A DNA stretch of 64,000 nt from Candidatus Planktophila versatilis. Lineage in GTDB: Bacteria; Actinomycetota; Actinomycetes; Nanopelagicales; Nanopelagicaceae. Below, one piece after another: positions 34,168 through 42,129 of the stretch. Numbering within the stretch: the first letter of the stretch is position 1; every line of letters starts with the position of its first letter. The stretch lies in contig NZ_CP016778.1 of NCBI RefSeq assembly GCF_002288265.1, positions 1-64,000 of the forward strand, given 5' to 3'. Below the pieces are notes generated by a model. It saw only the letters and a list, made by a program, of their open reading frames with translations, was not told the origin of the DNA and searched no databases. Position numbers and translations under genes: made by a program.

Positions 34168-35155
34168 AATTTTGTATCTTTCAGGGACGAGTAATCCACA
34201 CGATCTACGCATTGTTAAGGCACTAACTGAAGATTTCACTGTTGATACTCTCCTAGACTTCAACTCTAGTAGAAGAATCGCCAAGTCTTATTCCGAGACG
34301 GATTACGATTTTTTGGTTTTCTCCTCACTCGATCTAAAAATCCCTTGGAGTGAAATCAACTATAAATTCGCATACGGATTGTGTATGGCCGTAGAGATTA
34401 ACGAAGTCGGACCCCATTCAGAAGAATTCGCTGTAATTCAGTCAAATATTAAGAATTCCACCTTGGTCAATGTTGACAATGATTATGTACAAAGTGAAAT
34501 GAATAGGAAGTATGAAGTTTCATGCAACATTACTAATTTCAAGTATGGAAGTGACTTATCAGTGTTTCATGGCAGAGCTCAGAAAATTCAAAGCCCGCCT
34601 CGGATTTTATGTAACCGAAATTGGACGGCAATTCATCAAAACCAATTAGTACTGAAGGCACTTAACGCACTACACCAAGATGGAATAGCCTTTCATGGCT
34701 ATTTCTTGCAACCTCCAGATGATCAACTTGAGACGCTCAGAGAATTTGATGAACTCTTAACCTCGGGAAAAATTGAGTTTATGAATTTTCTGAGCCCTAC
34801 TGAGATGGTAAGAAAACTTAACTCAGTAGATATTTATGTGTCTGGAACTAAGAGCGATGGAACTTCTGTATCTCTATTGGAAGCAATGGCATGCCAGAAA
34901 ATAGTATTGGTGTCTAATCACCCAGCTAACTTACAAGTTATTAAGGTGGGAGTTAATGGTTTTACCTTTGAAAAAGACAAAAGTGAAGACATTTACGAGG
35001 GCTTATTGAATATTCTAGGATTAAGAAAAAGAACAATCCGTAAAATTCAAAGAAATGCGAGGCGTTATGTGTACAGACATGGAAATTGGTTAAATGAATC
35101 CCTTAAGATGAGGAATGAAATTAAGAATCAATTTTTAGCAAGTGAGGCCGTATGA
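34160..35155 (+). CDS. Glycosyltransferase, GT4-like
   Basis: The 331-residue protein has a GT-B C-terminal half. SVDIYVSGTKSDGTSVSLLEAMACQKIVLVSNHPANLQVI near residues 235-275 corresponds to the GT4 donor-binding region with the E-x-x-x-C/A-x(3)P-like block. The N-terminal acceptor half is divergent. It is embedded between nonulosonate synthase and CMP-sugar synthetase genes with overlaps of 8 and 4 nt, so it may transfer the activated acid or a neighbouring sugar; GT4 enzymes normally use nucleoside-diphosphate sugars. Confidence 0.78.
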   Translation: MIKILYLSGTSNPHDLRIVKALTEDFTVDTLLDFNSSRRIAKSYSETDYDFLVFSSLDLKIPWSEINYKFAYGLCMAVEINEVGPHSEEFAVIQSNIKNSTLVNVDNDYVQSEMNRKYEVSCNITNFKYGSDLSVFHGRAQKIQSPPRILCNRNWTAIHQNQLVLKALNALHQDGIAFHGYFLQPPDDQLETLREFDELLTSGKIEFMNFLSPTEMVRKLNSVDIYVSGTKSDGTSVSLLEAMACQKIVLVSNHPANLQVIKVGVNGFTFEKDKSEDIYEGLLNILGLRKRTIRKIQRNARRYVYRHGNWLNESLKMRNEIKNQFLASEAV

Positions 35156-35844
35156 ATTTACCAATTGCAGTAATACCTGCGCGCGGGGGGAGCAAGAGAA
35201 TCCCAAGAAAAAATATTCGTGATTTCTCTGGGCTACCAGCGATTTCGTATGCAATTACTGCGGCCAGAGAATCTCAAATATTTTCCGAAGTTATAGTCAC
35301 CACTGATAATGAAGAGATTGAAGGCATCTCACGAGAGTTTGGTGCGACGATCGTAATCAAAAGACCAAGTAATTTAGCTGATGACATTACCCCTACTGTT
35401 CCAGTAGTGGCTCACGCTGTTGAGAGTTATTTGAAGGACCACAATACCAATTTGCTGGAAGTGTGTTGTATTTATCCAATCAATCCATTTCTGGAGATCT
35501 CTGACCTAAAAAGCGGGCTTGAAATTCTTCGCGCGAATCCGCAAGTTTCATATGTAAATGCAGTATGTTCCTATCCATATCCAATTCAACGAGCAGTAAC
35601 GGTGACGGACGGCTGGGTTAATATGATTAATCCCCAAAATGCATTAACAAGAAGTCAGGACCTTGAAGAAACTTACCATGATGCAGGGCAGTGGTATTGG
35701 GGAAAATCAGATACTTGGCTACGGCAAGATAAACTGCTTTTCAATTCGAAGGCATTTACCGTCCCACGATGGCGCTGCCAAGATATTGATACCGAAGAAG
35801 ATTGGAAATGCGCCGAGCTTCTTTTTAAGGCATCCAAGAAATAG
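35152..35844 (+). CDS. CMP-nonulosonate cytidylyltransferase (PseF/NeuA family)
   Basis: The 230-residue enzyme begins with the NeuA-type CTP-binding motif AVIPARGGSKRIPRKNIRD (residues 6-24), followed by FSEVIVTTDNEEIEGI and ITPTVPVVAHAVESYL. It activates a nonulosonic acid with CTP before transfer. Length and the DAGQWYWG segment favour the PseF branch (pseudaminic acid cytidylyltransferase); NeuA/LegF remain possible. ATG overlaps the preceding stop. It closes the five-gene operon. Confidence 0.88.
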   Translation: MNLPIAVIPARGGSKRIPRKNIRDFSGLPAISYAITAARESQIFSEVIVTTDNEEIEGISREFGATIVIKRPSNLADDITPTVPVVAHAVESYLKDHNTNLLEVCCIYPINPFLEISDLKSGLEILRANPQVSYVNAVCSYPYPIQRAVTVTDGWVNMINPQNALTRSQDLEETYHDAGQWYWGKSDTWLRQDKLLFNSKAFTVPRWRCQDIDTEEDWKCAELLFKASKK

Positions 35845-35963
35845 TCTCTTTCCCCCAAATAGGAAACTTTGGTCCATGCCCCACTTGATTTGGCCTGATT
35901 ACAGCAACTCTGGTCATTCAAAAAGAGACGCAGAATTCATTAATTGCAATCCACGGGCTAGTC

Positions 35964-37340
35964 ATGCACAATCGTGTGGTGAAAATACAGTGGTACCGAA
36001 GTGCAACCGTAGGAATTTTTTCCGATTCTGGAAACAGCATACTGTGTGATCCCTGGATGACAGATGGCGCTTTTATTGGCTCTTGGTACCATTGGCCCCC
36101 GCTTGAAGGATTTGAATTTGACTTCTTGGTCTCGAAAAATTGGGATGCAATTTATATCTCACACTTTCATGCTGATCACTTTGACAGGAAGTTACTAGCT
36201 GCAATTATTCGCAATAACGCAGTTGTCAAAGTACTGATCCCGGAGTATTCAAATAAGTGGTTAAGAAGAGCCGTACTAAATTGCGGAGTAACCCCCAATA
36301 ACTTAATCGAAATCCCTAATAACAAATCTGTACAGTTTAAAGATTTCAGCATTAGGATGTTTGTTGCCGATTACTGCAACCCACAGATGTGTGGAGCCTC
36401 AATTTCATGCGTCTCATCACCAAGGAAGCAGAGTGCTAATGATTCGGTGGCACTGTTTGAAGCCGATGGGCAAAGAATCCTTAATGCAAACGACGCTCTA
36501 GCTGTGCAAAGTGCCCAAAGACTATGGCCCGTTGTCGGGGAAGTTGATCTTCTATTGGGACATTTCGGCGGGGCAGGACCGTTTCCACAGTGTTTTGCGG
36601 ACTTGAACAAATTGGAAAAACTGGAAAATGCAAGGGAAATGGGGCAGACATTTGTCGGTCGACTTATTGAAACAGCCGGACGTCTGAATGCGAAATTTAC
36701 GATGCCGTATGCGGGGCAATATGTTTTGGGTGGAAGTTTGACAGAACTCAACGAGTACAGGTCTGTCATACCGCTAAGTCAAGTTTTAAGCTGTATTGCT
36801 GATTCGGGTGTGACAACACCTGTCTCAATGCTTCCTTTTGGTGAATTCAATCTAACCCAAAGCTCACTAAGTGAAGAGTGGCGAGAACCACCTGCATCAA
36901 TTCAAGAAGCGTATTTAGAGAAAATTAAGAAAGTATTGTTTCCATACCAAAAGTTTGAGGAAGATTGGCCAGGGGCAAAAGTTTCACTCAATCGGGCGCT
37001 TCAAAGAGTGAAGAATGAGTTTGATGCTTACGTAGAGGAGGGAGGATCAGGGTCTATTTCCTCTATCACTATAATGACAGAAGGTGTTAGCAAAACAATC
37101 AATTTTGGTCTAGGCCAAAGCACGTTATCGGAAAGTCCTCAGTACGAGAATCACTCGACAATCCAGTTGGATTCAAGGCTCCTGAAGCGCCTTCTCATCA
37201 GAAAGGCTGGGTATCAGGGATTCACGCAATATCACTTTAATCAAGCAGAGATTGGAAGCCATTTGACGTGGTCTCGCAAAGGCCCCTATCCCAGTGAAAC
37301 GCAGTTCTTGAATTTCTTGCAAGATATCGCCCAGTCATAG
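35964..37340 (+). CDS. CMP-Neu5Ac hydroxylase-like metallo-beta-lactamase-fold protein without Rieske domain
   Basis: The 458-residue protein carries the metal-binding motif IYISHFHADHFD near residue 70. It matches, in order, blocks remembered from animal CMAH: ILCDPWMTDGAF with a nearby Trp, IYISHFHADH, GQRILNANDA, LLLGHFGGAGPFP and FTMPYAGQYVLGG. CMAH hydroxylates CMP-Neu5Ac to CMP-Neu5Gc but needs an N-terminal Rieske 2Fe-2S domain, which is absent here: the match starts at about residue 5. The gene lies 119 nt after a CMP-nonulosonate synthetase. It probably acts on the same CMP-sugar, as hydrolase or with a separate redox partner. The fold is firm; the reaction is not known. Confidence 0.75.
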   Translation: MHNRVVKIQWYRSATVGIFSDSGNSILCDPWMTDGAFIGSWYHWPPLEGFEFDFLVSKNWDAIYISHFHADHFDRKLLAAIIRNNAVVKVLIPEYSNKWLRRAVLNCGVTPNNLIEIPNNKSVQFKDFSIRMFVADYCNPQMCGASISCVSSPRKQSANDSVALFEADGQRILNANDALAVQSAQRLWPVVGEVDLLLGHFGGAGPFPQCFADLNKLEKLENAREMGQTFVGRLIETAGRLNAKFTMPYAGQYVLGGSLTELNEYRSVIPLSQVLSCIADSGVTTPVSMLPFGEFNLTQSSLSEEWREPPASIQEAYLEKIKKVLFPYQKFEEDWPGAKVSLNRALQRVKNEFDAYVEEGGSGSISSITIMTEGVSKTINFGLGQSTLSESPQYENHSTIQLDSRLLKRLLIRKAGYQGFTQYHFNQAEIGSHLTWSRKGPYPSETQFLNFLQDIAQS

Positions 37341-37709
37341 TTACGGGGAATTCGAAGATTTCCCGAAAGGTTTAACGAAAAGAATTTCAAGTCAAGAACT
37401 CAAGATCTTTAAGATTCTTATCACGATGCCAGGAGCTATTACCTCGGTAAGGTGGGAAATTGGCAGGGCGGCCAAGCAATCCTCCCATTAAACTGTAATT
37501 TCATTGAGCTTCAGGGAACTGAGCCAACTTGACGTGGGCTACGAAGAAGCTTGGAAACTATTTGGGATGAAGCAAATCACCCATTACGGACTTTAATTCA
37601 ATTACTAGTTTACCCCATATTTTTATCGCGCATGCTTGGTAAAAATGCGTAGAATATGACACCCTCGAAAATAAAAGTTTATCAATCCAATCGGAACAAA
37701 GGAGACCAA
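37341..37709. other. Non-coding gap after the nonulosonate locus
   Basis: About 370 bases without a convincing frame on either strand. No strong hairpin, repeat or -10/-35 pair stands out. AAAGGAGACC directly before 37710 is the ribosome site of the next gene, so its promoter should lie in this gap. Confidence 0.5.
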
Positions 37710-39293
37710 ATGAAAATATGTCTCTTTATGCCAAACAGTGCGATCCTTCCACATTTTTTTGCTGAATTGAGAATTGCTGACATTATTCAGACAAAAACGA
37801 ATCATGACGTTCAACTAATCACATGTGACAGTTTTTTTGAAAATTCCTGTACATCTTCAAGTTATCTAGGCGATAATTCTAATGAGTTAAACTCAACATC
37901 AAAAAGTTGCATTGCATGTCATCGGGCGGTTCAACGAGGGGGTGTTGAGGATTTTGATAACTATAGTTTAGGTGAATTTTTTACCAAAGAATCAATAATT
38001 GAATACGAAAAAGCCCGAGATTTGGTCAACTCAAACCCAATAGATTTTGAGTATCTGAGAGTTCCTCTTGGTCGTATATCTTTGTATGAACTAGTCCTCG
38101 AGTTTAAGAAAATCGATCTGCAATTTACAACAGCACAGCAAGCAAAAGTGCAGAGTTACACACGCAATTCCTTAAAAACTTTTCTCGCTGCCCTTAATTT
38201 TTTCGAATGCCACCGCCCTGACAAAGTAATTCTGTTTAATCCGCAGTATGGGGTACCGGCAAGTTTTGCAAAGGCTGCCGAACTTATGGGAATCCCGGTC
38301 TATTCTGTTTCTTTCACTGGAGTTTTGGGAGAAATGAGACAATTCGTAAGGAGTTGGAGTTGGAACGACAATAAACTTGTGAGCCCTTTTCGAAAGGAAT
38401 GGTCCGAGGGTAGTTATTTTCCAACACGGAAGGATTTAAGGCGTTTAAAGAGAGAACAAAGATTCATTCGAACAGGTCAGTCGCCGTGGACTTATTCACA
38501 GCCGGCGTCTAAGTTGACGACAGAAGATACATTCTTGATACCACCTGGGTGCAAAATTATCCTAGCTGTAATGAATAGTACTGATGAGGTGTTTGCAGCG
38601 AAGGTCTCAAACCTCATACCTGAAAGCATGGCTAACAGTAAGGTCTTTCAAACACAAGAGGATTGGATAGAGAGATTAATTGAAGAAGTCTCAAAGATGG
38701 AAGATACCTATCTGATAGTGCGACCCCACCCGAGAGAATATCCCAATAAGAGGGAAAGTGTTACGGCGTTGACCTCTGAGCGTCGAGTTAAAATCCTTCA
38801 AAACTTGCCACGCAATGTTGTAGTTGATGCACCTGCATTAAAGTTTCCATTAGAAAATCATTTCAAATCAGTCAGTGTCCTGACCACTGGATGGTCTTCC
38901 GTAGGATTAGATTGGCAGATCCGAGGAAAGCCAACTGTTACATATGATTGCAACTTGACTGGATACCCGGCTCAGACTCATTACTCAGGAGATAGTGTGG
39001 ATGAGTATTTCACGAATTTAAGAACTGCACTTTCTGGTAATTCAGATTTGAACGATGCCCACACAAGAAATGCCACAAGCTGGTACTGCTTTTCAAACTT
39101 CAAGAAAAGTATTCGAATTGGATCATCCCTGTTGGACGAGAAGGTAGTTGGAACCCTACTGACTAAGTCGAAAATTTCTGGAATCCTCTCACGCCTATTT
39201 CCCGTTTTTTATCTACGACTTCAACTGTCCAGAACAATCACCTATTCGGATTGGAAAGGAATTCTTCGACTCTTCGAGATAGTCGATGCATGA
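37710..39293 (+). CDS. Capsule-polysaccharide-synthesis-like glycosyltransferase
   Basis: From ATG 37710, chosen because of AAAGGAG eight bases upstream, the protein has 527 residues. The C-terminal half has a GT-B type nucleotide-sugar region: YLIVRPHPREYPNKRES around residue 345, followed by VSVLTTGWSSVGLDWQIRGKPTVTYD. This is typical of the capsule synthesis/export (KpsC/KpsS-like) and polysialyl- or CDP-glycerol-transferase-like families. The N-terminal half, containing several Cys, is divergent. No membrane segment is obvious. It is a likely surface-polymer transferase of unknown specificity. Confidence 0.65.
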   Translation: MKICLFMPNSAILPHFFAELRIADIIQTKTNHDVQLITCDSFFENSCTSSSYLGDNSNELNSTSKSCIACHRAVQRGGVEDFDNYSLGEFFTKESIIEYEKARDLVNSNPIDFEYLRVPLGRISLYELVLEFKKIDLQFTTAQQAKVQSYTRNSLKTFLAALNFFECHRPDKVILFNPQYGVPASFAKAAELMGIPVYSVSFTGVLGEMRQFVRSWSWNDNKLVSPFRKEWSEGSYFPTRKDLRRLKREQRFIRTGQSPWTYSQPASKLTTEDTFLIPPGCKIILAVMNSTDEVFAAKVSNLIPESMANSKVFQTQEDWIERLIEEVSKMEDTYLIVRPHPREYPNKRESVTALTSERRVKILQNLPRNVVVDAPALKFPLENHFKSVSVLTTGWSSVGLDWQIRGKPTVTYDCNLTGYPAQTHYSGDSVDEYFTNLRTALSGNSDLNDAHTRNATSWYCFSNFKKSIRIGSSLLDEKVVGTLLTKSKISGILSRLFPVFYLRLQLSRTITYSDWKGILRLFEIVDA

Positions 39294-39295
39294 GC

Positions 39296-40243
39296 TCAGA
39301 AATAATTTTTATGAAGTTTTAAAATACGCAAGAAGCCTGGCTTTAACTTCAGACGTTTAGTGATTGCCGAGTTGTTGAATCGCAGCAGTGCCAGCGCATC
39401 TCCAAATTGTCCATACATGCACAATACAAAAAAGGCAACCTTTTGAAACTCAAAGTCGCAAGAGTGAAGATCCTTGTGGTTAAGCACGAAGAGGGCATCG
39501 CATTCATTTAGATATCCAAAGTTTTCAATTCTCCTAGGTCTTTTAGGTCCATGCGAGTAAATAGGTTTGAGTGCAACAAGTTCATACCCAAAACTTTCCA
39601 AGTACTGCTGTACGGCCGATAGCTTTGTTCCACCAGCGGAGAACGGATAGCTTAAAAGTGAGGCTTCGAGCTCAATCGCTACAATTTTTTTCTTTGCAAG
39701 CAAGTCAGATGCGCCAAGAAGGATTTCATGTTCTGCGCCCTGGGCATCAATCTTGAGTACGATAGGCCGGTCAAAATCTTCTTCCCGAATCAAATCACCG
39801 AGGCGGTTAGTCTCAATTCTTACTTTTGTAAATGGGAAGAAATAGTCATAAACATCCTCAGAAATTCGGGGAGCAAGATTTGGGGAGACGAAGGGCTCAA
39901 ACATAGTTGAACCACTATCAACGTTTGTAATGAATAGGTCCTTCACGCCACCAGTTGCGCTTAAGGCCGTGGGATAGACGACTACTTCTGCAGCCACCTT
40001 GTCCCCTTCCGCATATTCAAGGTTTTTTTCGTTTGGATCAATTAGGTAAAGTGTGCTGCCTGCTATTCGTGTTGCAAGAATCCAATTCTGATTATAAAAA
40101 TAAGATGCCCCGATATCAACAAATAATCCACGGGGATTAACAGATTTCCAAAACCTTATTAATCTAGGGTTTCTGAAGATTATGAGCGAATAAAACCTAG
40201 AGCCCATTGAGCGGATTCTGTTAATTTGTACTCCTTTGAACAA
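39296..40243 (-). CDS. FkbM-family methyltransferase
   Basis: The 315-residue protein shows the FkbM SAM-dependent fold: RGLFVDIGASYFYNQNW near residue 38, LYLIDPNEKNLEYAE, and FDRPIVLKIDAQGAEHEILLGA near residue 162, followed by IVAIELEASLL. The family O-methylates sugars or other small acceptors. It starts at TTG 40243 (AAAAGGG upstream), overlapping the preceding gene by 23 nt; ATG 40207 is an alternative start. Co-transcribed with the upstream oxygenase-like gene, it may decorate a glycan of this island. Confidence 0.82.
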   Translation of the reverse strand: MFKGVQINRIRSMGSRFYSLIIFRNPRLIRFWKSVNPRGLFVDIGASYFYNQNWILATRIAGSTLYLIDPNEKNLEYAEGDKVAAEVVVYPTALSATGGVKDLFITNVDSGSTMFEPFVSPNLAPRISEDVYDYFFPFTKVRIETNRLGDLIREEDFDRPIVLKIDAQGAEHEILLGASDLLAKKKIVAIELEASLLSYPFSAGGTKLSAVQQYLESFGYELVALKPIYSHGPKRPRRIENFGYLNECDALFVLNHKDLHSCDFEFQKVAFFVLCMYGQFGDALALLRFNNSAITKRLKLKPGFLRILKLHKNYF

Positions 40244-41411
40244 GCCTGTTGACCCTTTTCAAAATCCTCTCTATCTTCTCAATGAATGTAGGTTTAGGCC
40301 AAAAAACAACTTGGAGGACTATCCTCTCGCCGGCCTCAATCAAACCTCCCCGGTGAAGCAATCTGGAGCCATCAAAGACCACGAAAGTACCCGCTGGCCC
40401 AAGGAGTACTTCTTCCCTTTCGGCAATTTGAGATTCGAACTCGCTTCCCGCAAGAATATCCCATCCGAAATGCGAATTAAATCTAAGAGTTTCTGGAAGT
40501 TTCATGAAATGTTTCCTGAAGTTTCTTGAGCTCATAGATTGATGATAACTTTTTGAGTAATAATCATGAAGTTTTGAAGTCGGATTATTCCCAACAGATC
40601 CTATAACTCTCCCGATGATATCTTGTAACGTATTGTTCTCAAGCTGATCATAAATATGAGGGTAACTGCAAGTCGGACCGTTACCTTCTGTAACATCCGA
40701 GAGATAAACAATTGCTTTAGGCGCAAAGATTGATTCGTCGAGATGGGCATACATGGTTTTTGGAGTAGCAACCCCTTCGATAGCGTTCTTCCACCAAGTA
40801 GATCCAGAGACGCTCAACTCCAAAGAAACTCCGACGTACGAATACCTTATTCCAACATAATTCGAAATTCGATGAAAAGTTCCGTTTTTCTTAAACTCAC
40901 TATTTAGAATAGATGAAATCTTGGAAACCGTTTCACCGTCATTAACACTCAAATCACTTCTCTTCATTTGGCCCGCTGCAGCACGATTTCTGAATATCTC
41001 TACATCATGCAGTATCAGATTGGAAAGCTGGCTAAGGGTTCTCTCGTCAAGACGACCGTAGTAATAAGCCTCACTCCCCAATGCTGCTCCTAACTCATCG
41101 CTAAATTGACTTCCCACCACTCGAGCTCTAAAGGAAAATTCATCATCAAGATAAGTTTCAACTTGGTCAAACAACTCAAAAAGAAAGAGAGCTAAAAACT
41201 CATCTTCAGGGCATTGAGATGACAACTCGTGAACAATCTCCTTAAGGAGATTCTTAGATTCACGAAATCGAGCACTTGTTATTTTCTCCCGAGAGCTCCC
41301 TAGAGTGGAATTGAATTTATCCAACAGTATCGGGTTGAGCGTTAAAGCAGGCTCAGTGAATCTGAAAGCATCATGCTTCAAATAATTATGCTGGTATAGA
41401 TTTTGCAGCAA
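40221..41411 (-). CDS. Phytanoyl-CoA-dioxygenase-like Fe(II)/2-oxoglutarate oxygenase candidate
   Basis: In the 396-residue protein, MYAHLDES near residue 224 offers the His-x-Asp pair. VFDGSRLLHRGGLIEAGERIVLQVVFWP near residues 349-376 offers the distal His and the Arg that binds 2-oxoglutarate, the facial triad layout of PhyH-like oxygenases. Substrate unknown; in polysaccharide clusters such proteins hydroxylate sugars or lipids. The start is TTG 41411 behind GGGAG; no in-frame ATG gives a better choice near the N-terminus. It overlaps the FkbM gene. Confidence 0.65.
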   Translation of the reverse strand: MLQNLYQHNYLKHDAFRFTEPALTLNPILLDKFNSTLGSSREKITSARFRESKNLLKEIVHELSSQCPEDEFLALFLFELFDQVETYLDDEFSFRARVVGSQFSDELGAALGSEAYYYGRLDERTLSQLSNLILHDVEIFRNRAAAGQMKRSDLSVNDGETVSKISSILNSEFKKNGTFHRISNYVGIRYSYVGVSLELSVSGSTWWKNAIEGVATPKTMYAHLDESIFAPKAIVYLSDVTEGNGPTCSYPHIYDQLENNTLQDIIGRVIGSVGNNPTSKLHDYYSKSYHQSMSSRNFRKHFMKLPETLRFNSHFGWDILAGSEFESQIAEREEVLLGPAGTFVVFDGSRLLHRGGLIEAGERIVLQVVFWPKPTFIEKIERILKRVNRLVQRSTN

Positions 41412-42129
41412 CTCTCAACTCCCAACTATTAAAGGACGCCACTAAGTATACCGCAGAATGACACAGAACCCTCTGGGATGAATATAAACTGAGTACCGCT
41501 TGTTATTCTATTCCCGAAGCTGAATCTAGAAAAATTATCTGAGGGGATACCTCTACCCAAGAATTTACAAGGCGTAACTGCATGATCATTGAGATGAAAA
41601 GTGCTTCACTAATATCCACAATTCCTATTTGGTTGATTACGTGAAGATTCAAACAGAAATAATTTTTTAGGTTGGAAGTTCCATGAAAATTCATTCCAGC
41701 CCACTTTTTCACATGAAAAGTACCTTCAGACTTCTCAGGGTCAAACTCGACAAAACAATGTTCAGGTTCGAGTATTTAGCTTTTGTGACAAAAGAATGGT
41801 TTCCATTGATCCTAAGTTCGAAACCCAGATTCCAATTGAAGCAATCTTTACCGCCGGTCAATCAAGCTTTACTCGGGTTAACGTTCAGGGAGAAATTTAG
41901 TTCAAGGAATCCTTCCTGCTGCTCCAAGGGTCTGCCCTATGCTCGTATTTTAAATTTGAAACCTTAATCGACGCTTTTGCTAAATTATGAAATTAAATGG
42001 GTGAATTTTTGCTAGCGAAACCAAAGATTTTAAGGTCTCAAATTCCGCGACCTGGCGTACTCTTGCGAATTAGCGAAATCCTAGGGTCGGAAACTTCGAG
42101 ATTGATGACAGGAGGGTATCTAGATTCAA
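41412..42129. other. 718-bp region without a convincing gene, possible decayed coding sequence
   Basis: Only short frames exist. A plus-strand stretch at about 41745-41900 reads NVQVRVFSFCDKRMVS, then IDPKFETQIPIEAIFTAG, to a stop at about 41900, and the same frame continues with protein-like residues afterwards to another stop near 41990. It lacks a start and matches no family I recognise. It may be a remnant. GGAGGG before 42130 is the next gene's ribosome site. No terminator or tRNA seen. Confidence 0.35.

Noticed and set aside
37656-37709. Earlier ATG for the capsule-type gene
   Set aside because: AAAGGAG sits at the right distance for ATG 37710 only, and the extra residues look like translated leader.
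41683-41967. Plus-strand 94-codon frame
   Set aside because: Composition and lack of motifs look random; a different frame in the same stretch looks more protein-like but is broken.
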